Assembly: GCF_036226685.1 (NCBI RefSeq)
Contig: NZ_CP109009.1
Location: 7,839,501-7,903,500, forward strand
Direction: 5' to 3'
Source: Streptomyces sp. NBC_00690
Lineage (GTDB): Bacteria > Actinomycetota > Actinomycetes > Streptomycetales > Streptomycetaceae
DNA: 64,000 nt
This document shows, piece by piece, positions 34,192 to 44,139 of this stretch (the stretch's first letter is position 1; each line of letters starts with the position of its first letter). A program made the translations under genes and the position numbers. Below the pieces are notes generated by a model that was given only the letters and a program-made list of their open reading frames with translations, did not search any database and had not been told where the DNA came from.

Positions 34192-34525
34192 CCCCCAACC
34201 CTCCACCACCCACCCACCAACCCACACCCCGCTTCCCCCAACTTGTGACCACACCGACGAACAACCACCCCGCCAAACCACTTCTACCAGGCACCGCAGG
34301 ACCAGCGGGACGCCCTGCGGCTCGACCTTGGTGGGGACGATCTCCGCTGGGCACAGCGGGGGGTGGCTGCGCAACTCTCAACGAGTATCGATTGTCCATG
34401 AGTTCGGATGCCAGTAGGGGGGCTGCGCGCTTCTGAATGTCGGTGAGTTTCGATGCCACTCGGGTGAGCGGCAAGGAGACAGTGGCAGACCGTTTGGAGA
34501 GCAGACCCCGGCGCGAAGCGCCAGG
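34192..34525. other. intergenic stretch upstream of the NACHT gene
   Basis: Contains the NACHT promoter region, which I could not define. No gene supported. Confidence 0.3.
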
Positions 34526-34642
34526 GGCGGAGACGTCAACGACGAACTGCTGACGGTGCGCGACACAGTGCCGCGGGTCAGCGGCTCCCCGGCCAGACCC
34601 TTCCAACAGTGGGTCGCGGAGAACGCCGGCCTCTTCCGTTAA
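34526..34642 (+). pseudogene. C-terminal tail of an NmrA-like NAD(P)-binding protein
   Basis: The frame reads GGDVNDELLTVRDTVPRVSG then PARPFQQWVAENAGLFR and a TAA at 34640-34642. This resembles the end of NmrA/SDR-type proteins in Streptomyces (TGRPxRxFxxWxxxHAxxFR). Nothing upstream matches the Rossmann core, so it is a relic. Confidence 0.45.
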
Positions 34643-34821
34643 GACACCTGGCCCGTCGGAGCCGGCCGTCTGGTGGTTGTCGGTTGTGCGGTCAGAGTGT
34701 GGCTGCTTGTTCGGCTTGGGCCTTGGTCTGGGCGAGGCGGTAGGAGTCCGTGCCGGTCTCGAAGAGGCCGCGTCGGACGTGAGCCTGTCGATCTCTTTGC
34801 GGTGAGGAGTAGTTCAGTACA

Positions 34822-35472
34822 TTGGCGAGCAAGTCCCTGGCCCGGGGAATGGGCACATTTTTCAAGGATTGTGACCATCCGAGATCTGGGTGGTCAAGGT
34901 GCCCTCACCTGTACAGGATCCGGTACCGCACCTCAGCCGGACGGCAGCTTGAGGAATCAGGGTTCAGCACCCAGGACAAGGCCATCCGTCGACTGACTGA
35001 GCTGTTCGACGCGCGGAAGGCTGCGTCCCGAAACCAATCGCGAGCGGACCGCATCGCGAAGTACGGGGCGATGCGTTTCGAAGACTACGCCAGCCGCTGA
35101 GTGGAAAGAGGGCCAACGCGGCCTGGCCGCATTCTCTCTACGCCACCTCGACTCGTTGCTGAAACACCATCTCCTGCCAGCGCTCGAGAGCTGACGGATG
35201 GGCACGTTCGACCACAAGGTCGTGGACGGGTTCATCCGAACGATGGAGCGCAACGGCGCCGGTTTGGCGACCCAAGCCAACGCCTTCGACAAACTCAAGG
35301 CCATCCTGCTGGACGCGCACCGCCTGGGCATTTACGACGAGAGCCCCTTGGAGGGGGTCCGCCCCCCGCAGTACGACCCACGCCGCGCGGTCATACCTTC
35401 CCCCAGCCCAACTGCGAGATATTGGTGTAGCAGGTGACGACGTGTTCACGCTGGTTGCCGACTTGATTGAAT
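34822..35472 (+). pseudogene. tyrosine recombinase (integrase), N-terminal half, decayed
   Basis: Blocks in order: GMGTFFKDCDHPRSGWSRCP, YRIRYRTSAGRQLEESGFST, then after a frameshift at about 35097 EWKEGQRGLAAFSLRHLDSL, an in-frame TGA (35192-35194) where a sense codon is expected, DHKVVDGFIRTMERNGAGLA, and after another shift near 35405 QLRDIGVAGDDVFTLVADLI. This is the arm-binding and SAM-like core-binding part of an actinobacterial phage/ICE integrase. The catalytic domain is absent because an IS5-type remnant follows directly. It marks the site of a lost integrated element. Confidence 0.8.
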
Positions 35473-36110
35473 CACCGAGCGGACCAGAGGAAGATGCCCG
35501 CGATGTGGAATCCGGCCAGGTAGATGGTTGCGGTCTTCTCGTAGCGAGCGGCGATGCCTCGCCGTTGGTCAGCTGGGACGGGGATAGCCGCCCGGATACC
35601 GCGCTTGCGCAGGTGCTCACGGATCGCGCGGGTGGAGTACGCCTTGTCGGCCAGGACCATGTCCAGCCTGCTGCGGGGCCGCCCTCACCGCCGGGGAACG
35701 CGAAGGCGGCGGGGCGCGTCGCCTGCTTGTCCGGCGGTGAGATGGAAGGCCAGAGGCCGGCAGTAGGCATCGGACGCAAGATGGATCTTCGTGGTCAGCC
35801 CGCCACGAGACCGGCCGATGGCGTGGTCCGCCGGTTCGCGGGCCGGAGCCCCTTTTTTGCGGGCTCCGGCCGCGTGCTGGTGACCGCGCACGACAGTGGA
35901 GCCCACTGACACGACCCACAGGTCCTCCTCGGCGTCGGCCTGTGTAATGAGCGTAGTGAAGACCCGCTCCGAGGCACCGTCGACCGCACACATCCGCAGC
36001 CGGTTGTAGACCCCTCGCCAGTTGCCGTACTCCTCGGGAAGATGAACCCATTGCGATCCGGTCTGGAACGTCCACGCGATCGCATCGCCCGATACGGCTA
36101 CTGCAGGGTG
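35473..36110 (-). mobile_element. IS5-type insertion sequence remnant with broken transposase
   Basis: The minus strand encodes [20 protein letters not shown], the first Asp in [31 protein letters not shown], an in-frame TGA at 35685-35687, then MVLADKAYSTRAIREHLRKR (second Asp). It runs directly from PADQR to GIAARYEKTATIYLAGFHIA, so the segment with the catalytic Glu (usually ERCINRLKQ-like) is deleted. The N-terminus is also cut. Dead element, inserted in or beside the integrase. Confidence 0.7.
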
Positions 36111-36170
36111 GCGGCCACAGCTCTGGACCGCGCAGGGTGTGCCAGAAGGCGTGCGTCGACACGTCTCGTC

Positions 36171-38372
36171 TCACACTGCTCCGTACGGACCAAGGAAGCG
36201 GGGGCGGCTGTTCTCGATCCGGTAAAGGAAGATCCCGTTCTCGTGCCGTACCGCGCGGGTCGTGGAGTGGAAGGCGAGGGTGCGCACGATGCCTCGGTGT
36301 TCGGTCCGTACGAGCCGTTGGGCGATGCCTTTGCGGGCCTCTCCCGATGCGCTGGTGCTACTGGTGGCGCGGGTGATCAGGCTGACGGCGTCGTACGCCT
36401 CGGCAGCCCAGGTGGCCGGTGGTACGCCGAAGCGCCTGCGATGGGCGGCGGTGAAGGCGCGGGCTGAGGTGAGGGCAGTGGGGTCGGCGTACGCTTCGGC
36501 GAAGACCCAGCCCTCGGCGGCTTCGCCCGCTTCGCGGAGGAAGACGGGCCCGAGAGCGGGGCCGGAGCCGACGCGGGTGCCGGTGAAAGCTTCGTCTGCC
36601 AGGGCGGTGGCCAGGAGAGCGGCCCGGGAGGCGGTACCGCCCGCGAACACCACGGCGTCCGCCCGGCCGGTCACGGCCTTTTGGGCCGCCACGGCGAAGT
36701 CCCCACCTCCCCGGGCGAGCCGCTGTTGCATGAGCGCGGTGTTGGCCGGGGAGGCATGGCGGAACGCCCGTCCGAGGTGGCCGCCGAGCCCTGAGTCGGC
36801 CGTGTCCTCGACCAGCAGGATGCGCGCGGCGGGGCGGGTGTGGGCCAGGTAGCTGATCATGCCGGCGACGAGCTCGGGGTCCAGGGGGCGGGTCACACAG
36901 TGGTGGAGGCTGGTGCCGGTCTCGACGGTGCTGGTGCCCGCTGCGACGACGACCAGGGCGAGTCGTGCTGCGTCGTACTGCGCGACCAGCTCCTCGCGCA
37001 GTTCGTGCCCGGTCGGCCCGACGACGGCGACGACGGTGGGGTCCGCCGCCAGCCGGTCGACTGCCCGGAGCGCTGTTGCCGGGTTCCCCGCGTCGTCCTC
37101 GGTGCGCAGGGCGAGCTGGAACGCCTTGTCCTCGCGGGCGTTGTGGTCGGCGACTGCGAGCTGCATGCCGCGCTGGTGGGCCAGCCCTGTGGCGCGGCCG
37201 GGTCCGCTGAGGTCGGCGTGGAGCCCGATCGTGTGGGCGGGTGTTCTCAGGGACCCGGTGGGCGGGCCGCCCGGGGTGGTGTTGTGCTCCCGCAGGGCGA
37301 GCCAGGCCGTGGTGGGGCCGCCGACCACGAGGGCCGCCCCGGCCGTCAGCAGTCCCCGGCGGGAGCGATGGGAAGGGCCGGCCGCCGGGGCGGGTGCGGC
37401 GGGCGGCGGCCCGGGGTCCGGGAGCGCGAGGGCCGCCGCCGACCGGTCGGCGATCAGCGCGGGAAGCCCGGCCGGCATCCGCCAGGGAGCCGGAGCGGTA
37501 TGGGGAGACTCGCGCGGGTCCGGTGCCCCCGGTCGACCCGGGTACTCGCGTGGGTCTCCGGGCCCCTCCTCGTCGCCCGCCGTCAGCGTCTCGCGGACCT
37601 CGCTCGCGGTCGGCCGGTCGGCCGGGGCCTTGGCGAGGCAGGCGGTGATGAGGGGAACCAGACTCGGCGGGATGCCCGTCAGATCCGGCTCCTCGTGGAT
37701 TGTCCGGAACAGCGCGCCCGCGCCGCCGCCACCGCCGAACGGCCCCCTCCCTGTCGCCGCGTACGCGAGGACGCAGCCGAGCGAGAACACGTCGGATGGC
37801 GGCCCGGGCGTTTTGTCCGACGCTTGTTCGGGGGCGAGGAAGCCGGGTGTCCCGATCACCGCGCCGGTGGCGGTCAGCGTGGTGGCGTTCTCGTGGCGGG
37901 CGATCCCGAAGTCGATGAGGCGGGGGCCGTCGAGGGCGAGGAGCACATTGCCGGGCTTGACGTCGCGGTGGACCAGCCCGGTGTGGTGGACCGCTACGAG
38001 GGCTTGGGCGAGTCGGCGCCCGAGCGCCCGGACGGTGGCCGTGGGCAGTGCGCCGCCGGTGCCCACCACCTCGCCGAGCGAGGGTCCGGGGACGAACTCG
38101 GTCGCCAGCCATGGCTCGCGGGCCTCGGTGTCCGTACCGAGCACCGGCACCAGCCAGGGGCCGCTCACCCGGGCTGCCGCCTCGGCCTCGCGCCGGAAGC
38201 GCGCCCGGAAGCCGGGGTCGGCGGCGTGCTCGGCCCGGATGACCTTGACGGCGGCGAGCGCCCCGCCTGCCGAGCGGGCCAGATAGACGACGCCCATGCC
38301 GCCCGCGCCGAGCCGGACGAGCGTGCGGTACGGACCTACGGTGCGTGGGTCCTCAGAGGTGAGGGGCCGCAC
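36171..38372 (-). CDS. Ser/Thr protein kinase fused to a periplasmic-binding-protein sensor (copy 1)
   Basis: 733 residues from GTG 38372, one base after the stop of the upstream gene. Kinase domain (about 12-265): GAGGMGVVYLARS loop, catalytic LVHRDVKPGNVLL, LIDFGIARH and GTPGFLAPEQ. A transmembrane helix near 370-390 (GLLTAGAALVVGGPTTAWLA) leads to an external type-I periplasmic-binding domain (ADLSGPGRATGLAHQRGMQL, VAVVGPTGHEL, AEAYADPTALTSARAFTAAH) of the branched-chain amino-acid binder type. The design suggests ligand sensing outside and phosphorylation inside. Codon use and repeat with the next gene show tandem duplication. Confidence 0.9.
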   Translation of the reverse strand: MRPLTSEDPRTVGPYRTLVRLGAGGMGVVYLARSAGGALAAVKVIRAEHAADPGFRARFRREAEAAARVSGPWLVPVLGTDTEAREPWLATEFVPGPSLGEVVGTGGALPTATVRALGRRLAQALVAVHHTGLVHRDVKPGNVLLALDGPRLIDFGIARHENATTLTATGAVIGTPGFLAPEQASDKTPGPPSDVFSLGCVLAYAATGRGPFGGGGGAGALFRTIHEEPDLTGIPPSLVPLITACLAKAPADRPTASEVRETLTAGDEEGPGDPREYPGRPGAPDPRESPHTAPAPWRMPAGLPALIADRSAAALALPDPGPPPAAPAPAAGPSHRSRRGLLTAGAALVVGGPTTAWLALREHNTTPGGPPTGSLRTPAHTIGLHADLSGPGRATGLAHQRGMQLAVADHNAREDKAFQLALRTEDDAGNPATALRAVDRLAADPTVVAVVGPTGHELREELVAQYDAARLALVVVAAGTSTVETGTSLHHCVTRPLDPELVAGMISYLAHTRPAARILLVEDTADSGLGGHLGRAFRHASPANTALMQQRLARGGGDFAVAAQKAVTGRADAVVFAGGTASRAALLATALADEAFTGTRVGSGPALGPVFLREAGEAAEGWVFAEAYADPTALTSARAFTAAHRRRFGVPPATWAAEAYDAVSLITRATSSTSASGEARKGIAQRLVRTEHRGIVRTLAFHSTTRAVRHENGIFLYRIENSRPRFLGPYGAV

Positions 38373-38373
38373 G

Positions 38374-40593
38374 TCAGCCCTTCCACTCCGGGGCCGGGCC
38401 CAGGTAGCGGTAGCGGCGGTTCTCGACCCGGTACAGGTGGGCGTGCCGGCCGACGAGGCTCTGATTGTCCTCGTCGAAGGTGTAGGAACGGGAGATCCCC
38501 TCGTACCGGGTCGCGGCGACCGCGGCGGTGAGCGCGGACCGGGTGGGCGGGACGGTCTCTGCCTTCCGGGGAGGCCGGGTAGGTCGGGCGGATCCGCCGC
38601 GGCCAGACGGAGTGGCCCTCGCCCCGGTCCCGTCGGCGCCGCCGCCGACCAGGTCGGCCAGAGCGCGGGCGACGAGCCCCGCCGCGTCGTACGCCTCGGC
38701 CGACCACGCCGCCGGTTCGGCGCCGAAGCGCCCCCGGTGAGCGGCGGCGAATGTCGCCGCGGCGGGTGCCGTCGCGTGGGTGAACGGCGCGACGAACTCC
38801 CAACCTTCCGCCGCCGCGCCCGCCCGCTCCAGGAACTCCGCTCCCATGACCGTGTGCTGGGCCATGCGCGGTCCGGTGAAGGAGACGGCGGCCAGCGCGT
38901 GGGCGACCCTGGCGGCGCCGGCGGCGTCACCGGCGTAGAAGACGGCGTCGCCGCGGTGGGCGAGCAGGTCGGCGACGACCGGGCCGAAGTCGGTGGTTCC
39001 GGGGGGCACCACCCGGGGGTGGGTCGTGGCGTCGGTGAGATCGCGCGCTATCAGGTTGGCTGTGTAGCCCGCCTGATAGGCCGCCTGTCCGCCGGACCGG
39101 TTGATCAGAATGCCCAGCCGTTTCACCGCGGTGCGCGGCAGGATACGGCTGACGACGGGGACGGACAGTGCCGCGTAGGAGGAGGCAGCCTGGAAGAAGG
39201 AGCCGTTGGTCCGAGCCGGGAAGGCGATCTGGAGGGCCGAGACGGTCAGGACCGGCAGCGCGGCTTCGTCGTAGGCGGGCAAGGCGGCCTCGGCCGCCGC
39301 GTCGCCCGTGGGCCCGATGACCGCCAGGACTTCCGGGTCGCGGGTGAACTCCTCGGCGACCCGGGCGGAGCGACCGGCGCCGCCCCGGTCGTCGAGGACT
39401 TTCACGGCGAGCCGGAAGGGGTGTCCGGCACGGGAGTTGAAGCGGTCGACGGCGAGCCGGACACCGCGTTCCTGGGCCCGGCCGGCGGCGGCCCCCGGCC
39501 CGGTCAGGTCGGCGTGCACGCCGATGACCCAGCTCTTTCCGCTCTTTCCCCGAGGTGCGGCCTCCTCACGGGTGAGGCGCACGGCACCGAAGACGCCCGT
39601 GCCGAGGAGCACCGCGCCGCCGGCCGCGAACAGCAGGGTCTGTCGTCGGGTGGAGCCGGGGCGCGGCGGCCCGGGCCGCTCGTCGGTGACGGTGGCGTCG
39701 ATGTCGGGCAGGGCGAGGAGAGCGATGGAGAGGTCGGCGATGAGGCGGACGACGTCCTCGGGCAGCCAGCCGGCGGCGGCCCCGGCGGGCATGTCCTGGG
39801 GTATCAGGGTGTCGAGGCCGGCGGCGGATGGACGCTCGCCGGGCTCCTTGGTAAGGCAGTGCTCCAACAGCGCGCGCAAGGATGCGTCGTCGACGCCGTC
39901 GAGGTCGGGTGCGGCGTGCACCGTACGGTAGAGGACGGCGTCGACCGCCCCACCCCCGAACGGCGTCCGGCCGGTGGCCGCGTACACCAGGAGGCAGCCG
40001 AGCGAGAAGACGTCCCCCTCCGGCCCGGCCGTGCTCCCGGACACCTGCTCGGGTGCGAGGAAGCCAGGGGTGCCGACGAGGAGACCGGTGGCGGTCAGGG
40101 CGGTGGTGTCGGCGGCGCGGGCGATCCCGAAGTCGATCAGCCGAGGGCCGTCGGCCGTCAGCAGGACATTGCCCGGCTTGACGTCGCGGTGGACGAGCCC
40201 GGCGCCGTGCACGGCGGCCAGGGCGCGAGACAGCAGCCGGCCCAGGGCCATGACGCTGCGCACGGGCAGCGGCCCCCGGCGGGCGACGACGTCGGAGAGC
40301 GTTGGCCCGGGGACGAACTCCGTGGCGATCCAGGGACGTTCGGCCTCGGTGTCGGCGTCGGTGACCGAAACGGCCCAGGGGCTGTCGACCCGGCGGGCGG
40401 CCTCGGCCTCACGGCGGAATCGGGCACGGAAGTCCTCGTCCCCGGCATGTTCGGGCAGGATCACCTTGATCGCGGCGAGCGCTCCGGCGTCGGTGCGTCC
40501 GAGGTAGACGACTCCCATGCCGCCCGCGCCGAGGCGGCCGAGGAGCCGGTGCCCGCCGATCCGGGCGGGGTCGCCGGGTCGCAGATCGTCCAT
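38374..40593 (-). CDS. Ser/Thr protein kinase fused to a periplasmic-binding-protein sensor (copy 2)
   Basis: 739 residues, same plan as copy 1: GAGGMGVVYLGRT, AAIKVILPEHAGDEDFRARF, LVHRDVKPGNVLLTADGPRL and GTPGFLAPEQ, then a transmembrane helix (LLFAAGGAVLLGTGVFGAVR). The LivJ-like domain shows GVHADLTGPGAAAGRAQERG, AVIGPTGDAAAEAA and VFYAGDAAGAARVAHAL. Invariant Lys, HRD-type Asp and DFG are all present, so it should be catalytically active. It precedes copy 1 in the transcript and follows a lipoprotein gene by nine bases. Confidence 0.9.
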   Translation of the reverse strand: MDDLRPGDPARIGGHRLLGRLGAGGMGVVYLGRTDAGALAAIKVILPEHAGDEDFRARFRREAEAARRVDSPWAVSVTDADTEAERPWIATEFVPGPTLSDVVARRGPLPVRSVMALGRLLSRALAAVHGAGLVHRDVKPGNVLLTADGPRLIDFGIARAADTTALTATGLLVGTPGFLAPEQVSGSTAGPEGDVFSLGCLLVYAATGRTPFGGGAVDAVLYRTVHAAPDLDGVDDASLRALLEHCLTKEPGERPSAAGLDTLIPQDMPAGAAAGWLPEDVVRLIADLSIALLALPDIDATVTDERPGPPRPGSTRRQTLLFAAGGAVLLGTGVFGAVRLTREEAAPRGKSGKSWVIGVHADLTGPGAAAGRAQERGVRLAVDRFNSRAGHPFRLAVKVLDDRGGAGRSARVAEEFTRDPEVLAVIGPTGDAAAEAALPAYDEAALPVLTVSALQIAFPARTNGSFFQAASSYAALSVPVVSRILPRTAVKRLGILINRSGGQAAYQAGYTANLIARDLTDATTHPRVVPPGTTDFGPVVADLLAHRGDAVFYAGDAAGAARVAHALAAVSFTGPRMAQHTVMGAEFLERAGAAAEGWEFVAPFTHATAPAAATFAAAHRGRFGAEPAAWSAEAYDAAGLVARALADLVGGGADGTGARATPSGRGGSARPTRPPRKAETVPPTRSALTAAVAATRYEGISRSYTFDEDNQSLVGRHAHLYRVENRRYRYLGPAPEWKG

Positions 40594-40602
40594 CGTCCGG
40601 CC

Positions 40603-41451
40603 TCAGCTCTGCTTCTCGACGGCGGATTCCAGCCGGGCCAGCATGGCGGACTGCGCCTGCACGACCAGTTGGTCCACCTCCCGCTCGGTGCGGCCCTTCG
40701 CGCCCTTGCCGGTCACGGCGACGGTGAACTGCAGGGTCTGATCCTGGTGCCAGGAGTAGTGATGGGGCCCGCCCAGCTCGGAGCTCTGATACTGACCCGT
40801 CTCGCTGAAGGAGTCCTCGGAGTTCGTCTGGGTGGCCTCGCCGCCCAGGAGCGCGGCGGCGAGCAGAGGGCCGATCAGCTCACCCTCGCGCAGCTTCTGG
40901 GTGGGGCAGCGCATCGACTCCTCGATCGACTCCGCCATCTCCCAGGTCGCGTCCTCACGGGTGCGATGGACGGTGACCACGGCAGCGAGACGCAGCGGGC
41001 CCCTGCCTGCCACGGCGGGCACCTCGAACGACCGGGTGAGGGTGGCCAGGACGCTGTCCGCAGGCTTCCGCCGCTGCCAGACGCAGTCTTCGTCGAGCAC
41101 GGGCCAGGTCGTCGGGTCGCTCTCGTACGGGCTCCGCTTCACCACCTCGGCCCCGAAACTGTCGGTGTCGGCCATGACACGGTCGATGAGAGAGCGCGCC
41201 GCCGCAGGGGTTCTCGGGAGCCGGGCGGTGTCGGGCCGGAAACCCTCCGTGGCGTCGGCCGACTGCCCGGCCCCGGTGCTACCGCCTGAACCCGCCCTCG
41301 CGCCTCCGTTCGCCGGAGCACTCCGCTCCTCAGCCTCTCCGGAGCCGTCCGCCGTACTGGAGCAGCCTGTCAGCACCATGGCGATCAAAGCCAAAGGCAG
41401 TATTGAACGGTTCCCCGGTAAGAGCACGTGACAGTCCACAGCGCTTCCCAT
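40603..41451 (-). CDS. lipoprotein upstream of the kinase pair
   Basis: About 282 residues. An N-terminal hydrophobic stretch ends in the lipobox LTGC, so the mature protein is lipid-anchored outside the membrane, followed by a Ser/Gly/Ala-rich linker. The rest (DTDSFGAEVVKRSPYESDPT, DCVWQRRKPADSVLATLTRS, WEMAESIEESMRC) has no domain I recognise. It lies nine bases from the kinase gene and is probably part of the same sensory unit. The exact start is uncertain. Confidence 0.78.
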   Translation of the reverse strand: MGSAVDCHVLLPGNRSILPLALIAMVLTGCSSTADGSGEAEERSAPANGGARAGSGGSTGAGQSADATEGFRPDTARLPRTPAAARSLIDRVMADTDSFGAEVVKRSPYESDPTTWPVLDEDCVWQRRKPADSVLATLTRSFEVPAVAGRGPLRLAAVVTVHRTREDATWEMAESIEESMRCPTQKLREGELIGPLLAAALLGGEATQTNSEDSFSETGQYQSSELGGPHHYSWHQDQTLQFTVAVTGKGAKGRTEREVDQLVVQAQSAMLARLESAVEKQS

Positions 41452-41521
41452 TCCTCATCGACGTCACATCGATCCTAGGCTGCGGGTACCAAGGGACGGC
41501 CCCGTTCCGCGAGTTGTGACC

Positions 41522-41952
41522 ATGACTGGGCTGATTGCGGCCGGCCTGGCGGCGGCGTTGGTGACCGGCTGTCAGAGCGCCGCCGGCGGTACCGGAGGTG
41601 GTGCGACGCCGCTGAGTCTCATCGGACTGACCAAAGCCGCCGATGGGATGTCTGACGACGGGGCGGCTGCCTGCCCGTTGCCCTATGACGTGGCCGAGGC
41701 GGCGAAGACCGCGGGCCTGAACGAGGCGGCCGGAGCCGGACCTGCACAGGACGACGGCGAACCCGTGGCCACGGCCGAGGGCGGCACACGAGTCAAGTTC
41801 GGGGAGCCGTTGGCCGAGAATCCGGGTGTCCTGGTGAGCTGCACCTGCACATCGGCAAGGACGACGTGCAGGTGCACACCGTCATCGCCCCCAAGCCTTC
41901 GGCGATCGCCCCGCTGGCAAAGGTGTTCCGGACGCTGTCGGGTCGCCACTAA
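41522..41952 (+). pseudogene. lipoprotein gene with a frameshift
   Basis: ATG 41522 begins MTGLIAAGLAAALVTGCQSA (lipobox VTGC). The protein runs in frame to AENPGVLVS, then near 41838 it must shift to give ELHLHIGKDDVQVHTVIAPK and FRTLSGRH before the TAA at 41950-41952. With one base corrected it would be a 142-residue lipoprotein. Sequencing error is possible. Confidence 0.6.
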
Positions 41953-42066
41953 GCGACGCACCTTTTCGGTCCGCATTCCCGCTGGTGTCCGGAGCGGGCA
42001 GAAGATCCGACTCAGGGAACTTGGCGCGGCGGTACTGTGTTCAGATCTTCATTCAAGGGAGTCGTC

Positions 42067-42630
42067 ATGCGTCCGCTGTTACTCCGTCTGGCCATCGTTC
42101 TTTCCGTAGTCCCCCTTGCCGCGTGCAGCGACGGCTCGCCCGCCGGCGGTGCGGTGTCATCCGCGAGTACGCCTCCGGTCGCCAGCACACCGCGCTCTGC
42201 CAATGCCCCAACGCTTTCCGCGGATGACCAGGTCAAGCTCGTCGCGTGGTTCGAAAAGGGTCGTCACAAGCAGGGGATGGGCGTCCTCGACCGCGATCTC
42301 GGCAGATTCAAGCGCAGCGTGGCCATTGACCCCAGCACGCCTGCCGACTTCAGGAACGTCCATTCGGCCTGCAGAGACCTTGACCATGACCTCAACATCA
42401 TCAAGGACTTTGAGCCCATTCCCGACCCGCCCACCCAGGCACTGTGGTCCTCGGCGCTCATGAACCTGCGACAGGGCGCGACCCAGTGCCTCACCGGTTC
42501 CACCGCCAACGATGCCGCCCAGGTCACCAAAGCCAAGACCGCCCTCGTGAAGGGTGAAACCGACTACTCGGCTGTCGTGGCCCGGCTGGGCAAAGCCCTC
42601 GGCGTCGCCCCCACCCCCACATCCAGCTGA
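42067..42630 (+). CDS. lipoprotein, 187 aa
   Basis: ATG 42067 behind AAGGGAG. MRPLLLRLAIVLSVVPLAAC is a signal peptide with lipobox LAAC. The mature part is helical (DDQVKLVAWFEKGRHKQGMG, SALMNLRQGATQCLTGSTAN). No known domain. Confidence 0.8.
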   Translation: MRPLLLRLAIVLSVVPLAACSDGSPAGGAVSSASTPPVASTPRSANAPTLSADDQVKLVAWFEKGRHKQGMGVLDRDLGRFKRSVAIDPSTPADFRNVHSACRDLDHDLNIIKDFEPIPDPPTQALWSSALMNLRQGATQCLTGSTANDAAQVTKAKTALVKGETDYSAVVARLGKALGVAPTPTSS

Positions 42631-42989
42631 AACCTCCTCCCTCTACGGTTCGGTGCACCCCCAGCACACCGATTCCCGCCGCTCCTGACTCAGCTTTCAA
42701 AATGAGGATGGTGGGAGGTCTAGGGAGAGGCCGGTTCCGGTGAGGAAGCCGTCGAGGGTGTCTGTGCTGCAGCAGACCGGCGGCGTCGCCATCATCGCCT
42801 ACCAGATCACCCGAACCGCACTCCTGGTCACCGTCGTCCAACTCGTCGCCCGCTGATCAGCAAGGAGCAGAAGAGCCCGGTCACAGGATCTCCTCCCGCT
42901 GATCCCGGCACGGCCAATCGAGTCGGACGCAACGCCGTCAGCACCCAGCACCCACTCCCGCCTGACAGGCCAACCCGGGTGCGGGGCCT
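42631..42989. other. stretch with short unassigned relics
   Basis: A plus-strand piece (about 42779-42859) reads GVAIIAYQITRTALLVTVVQ and ends LVAR-stop, and a minus-strand piece near 42700-42765 reads TLDGFLTGTGLSLDLPPSSF-stop. Both look like tails of lost genes. Confidence 0.3.
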
Positions 42990-43160
42990 GTGACCAGCGA
43001 CGACGCCCGTCTTCGCCAGGAGGCAGGCCACTTCGTGCGCTGGGCCCTGGCCCAGAAGATCGCCCGCGATCTCACCTTCCCGGCCGAGCGATGGAACGGC
43101 CCCTCCCAGCCGATGGACGACGAGGCCCGCTGGGCCACCGCCCGCCGTCCCGGCTCCGAC
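42990..43160 (+). pseudogene. recombinase-like fragment
   Basis: The frame reads DDARLRQEAGHFVRWALAQK, IARDLTFPAERWNGPSQPMD and DEARWATARR, resembling the core-binding part of actinobacterial tyrosine recombinases. It ends without a catalytic domain. Confidence 0.4.
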
Positions 43161-43610
43161 TGGGGTGTCGCGAAGATGCCCATGTCGGTGCGAGGAGTTG
43201 GGCCGTGGTCAGAGACCTGACGTGACCCGGTAGCGGGGAGCGCTTTGTCGGCATGGTGCTGGGAGACAGGGCGTGGGGAGCATGTTGCGCGTCCGGCGGG
43301 GCCCGCTGACCCGTTCTGGACGTGCCGCAGTAGACCTGCTGCCACCGGACAGACTCGGAGGACAGCCGCCCTGATGGTTCTTGACCGGAGGCGCCGACAG
43401 GGTCAGCGGCCACGGGTGCCTGCCCGGAAATCACGCACTGATGACCTTGCGTGGAGATCAGCAGATGACCCGAGAGCAGCCGGGAGAAGAACCGGCTATT
43501 TCTCCTAGCCGCGTTGGCTGGACCTTTCGGCGTCCTTGGGCCCAGTAGCCCGCAGAGGAATGGCTCAGGGGCTGATCTCGGTGCGCCCCGGTCGTGCCGG
43601 TGCTTTGGTG
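43161..43610. other. stretch without a supported gene
   Basis: No recognisable gene; long overlapping antisense frames only. Confidence 0.3.
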
Positions 43611-44000
43611 CTACCGGGGAAGGAGGGCGCTGATGGTCTTGCCGCCGGTGGGCCGGCGGGTGACTGCGGTGGTGCGGGCGAGGTGGTTGACCATGTGCCG
43701 GCCGAAGCCTCCGGTGCCGCCGTTCAGGTCGGGGGTGCGCATGCGGGGCAGTTGCGGGCTGGGGTCGTGGACAGCCACCTCGATGCTGTCCGGGTACGCG
43801 GTCAGGTCCAGGGTGCAGGTGCCGCCGCCGTGGCGCACGGCGTTGGTGACGAGTTCCGAGACGACGAGGACCACGGTGTCGGCCGTGGCAGCCGCGACCG
43901 GGTGCACCAGTCCGTTGAGGAAGGCGCGGGTGTTCCGGCGGGCGGTGGCGACGGCGGTCGCGGAGCGGATGGTCGTGGCGTCGGCGCACATGGTTTCCAT
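43611..44000 (-). CDS. RsbW/SpoIIAB-like ATP-binding protein
   Basis: 129 residues from ATG 44000 (METMCADATTIRSATAVATA). HATPase_c N-box VVLVVSELVTNAVRHGGG, then VEVAVHD-like (IEVAVHDPSP) and the G-box GGFGRHMVNHLA. Such stand-alone anti-sigma-type kinases are numerous in Streptomyces and act with anti-sigma antagonists or regulators not encoded here. The catalytic Asn is present. Confidence 0.88.
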   Translation of the reverse strand: METMCADATTIRSATAVATARRNTRAFLNGLVHPVAAATADTVVLVVSELVTNAVRHGGGTCTLDLTAYPDSIEVAVHDPSPQLPRMRTPDLNGGTGGFGRHMVNHLARTTAVTRRPTGGKTISALLPR

Positions 44001-44139
44001 CAGGTTCACCCTGGCCTTCGGCTCGTTGCTGCCCGGTCTGCCTACCCGTCTCCTTGTTCCCCGGAGCGCATCCCTCAACCCGGCAGGGTCCGATTGCCTC
44101 ACTCTCGGACTCACAAAAATCTATGTTGGCCAGAGTAGA

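Noticed and set aside
38296..41289. 997-codon plus-strand ORF opposite the kinase genes
   Set aside because: Gly/Arg-rich antisense translation of two clear kinase genes and a lipoprotein; a GC-skew artefact.
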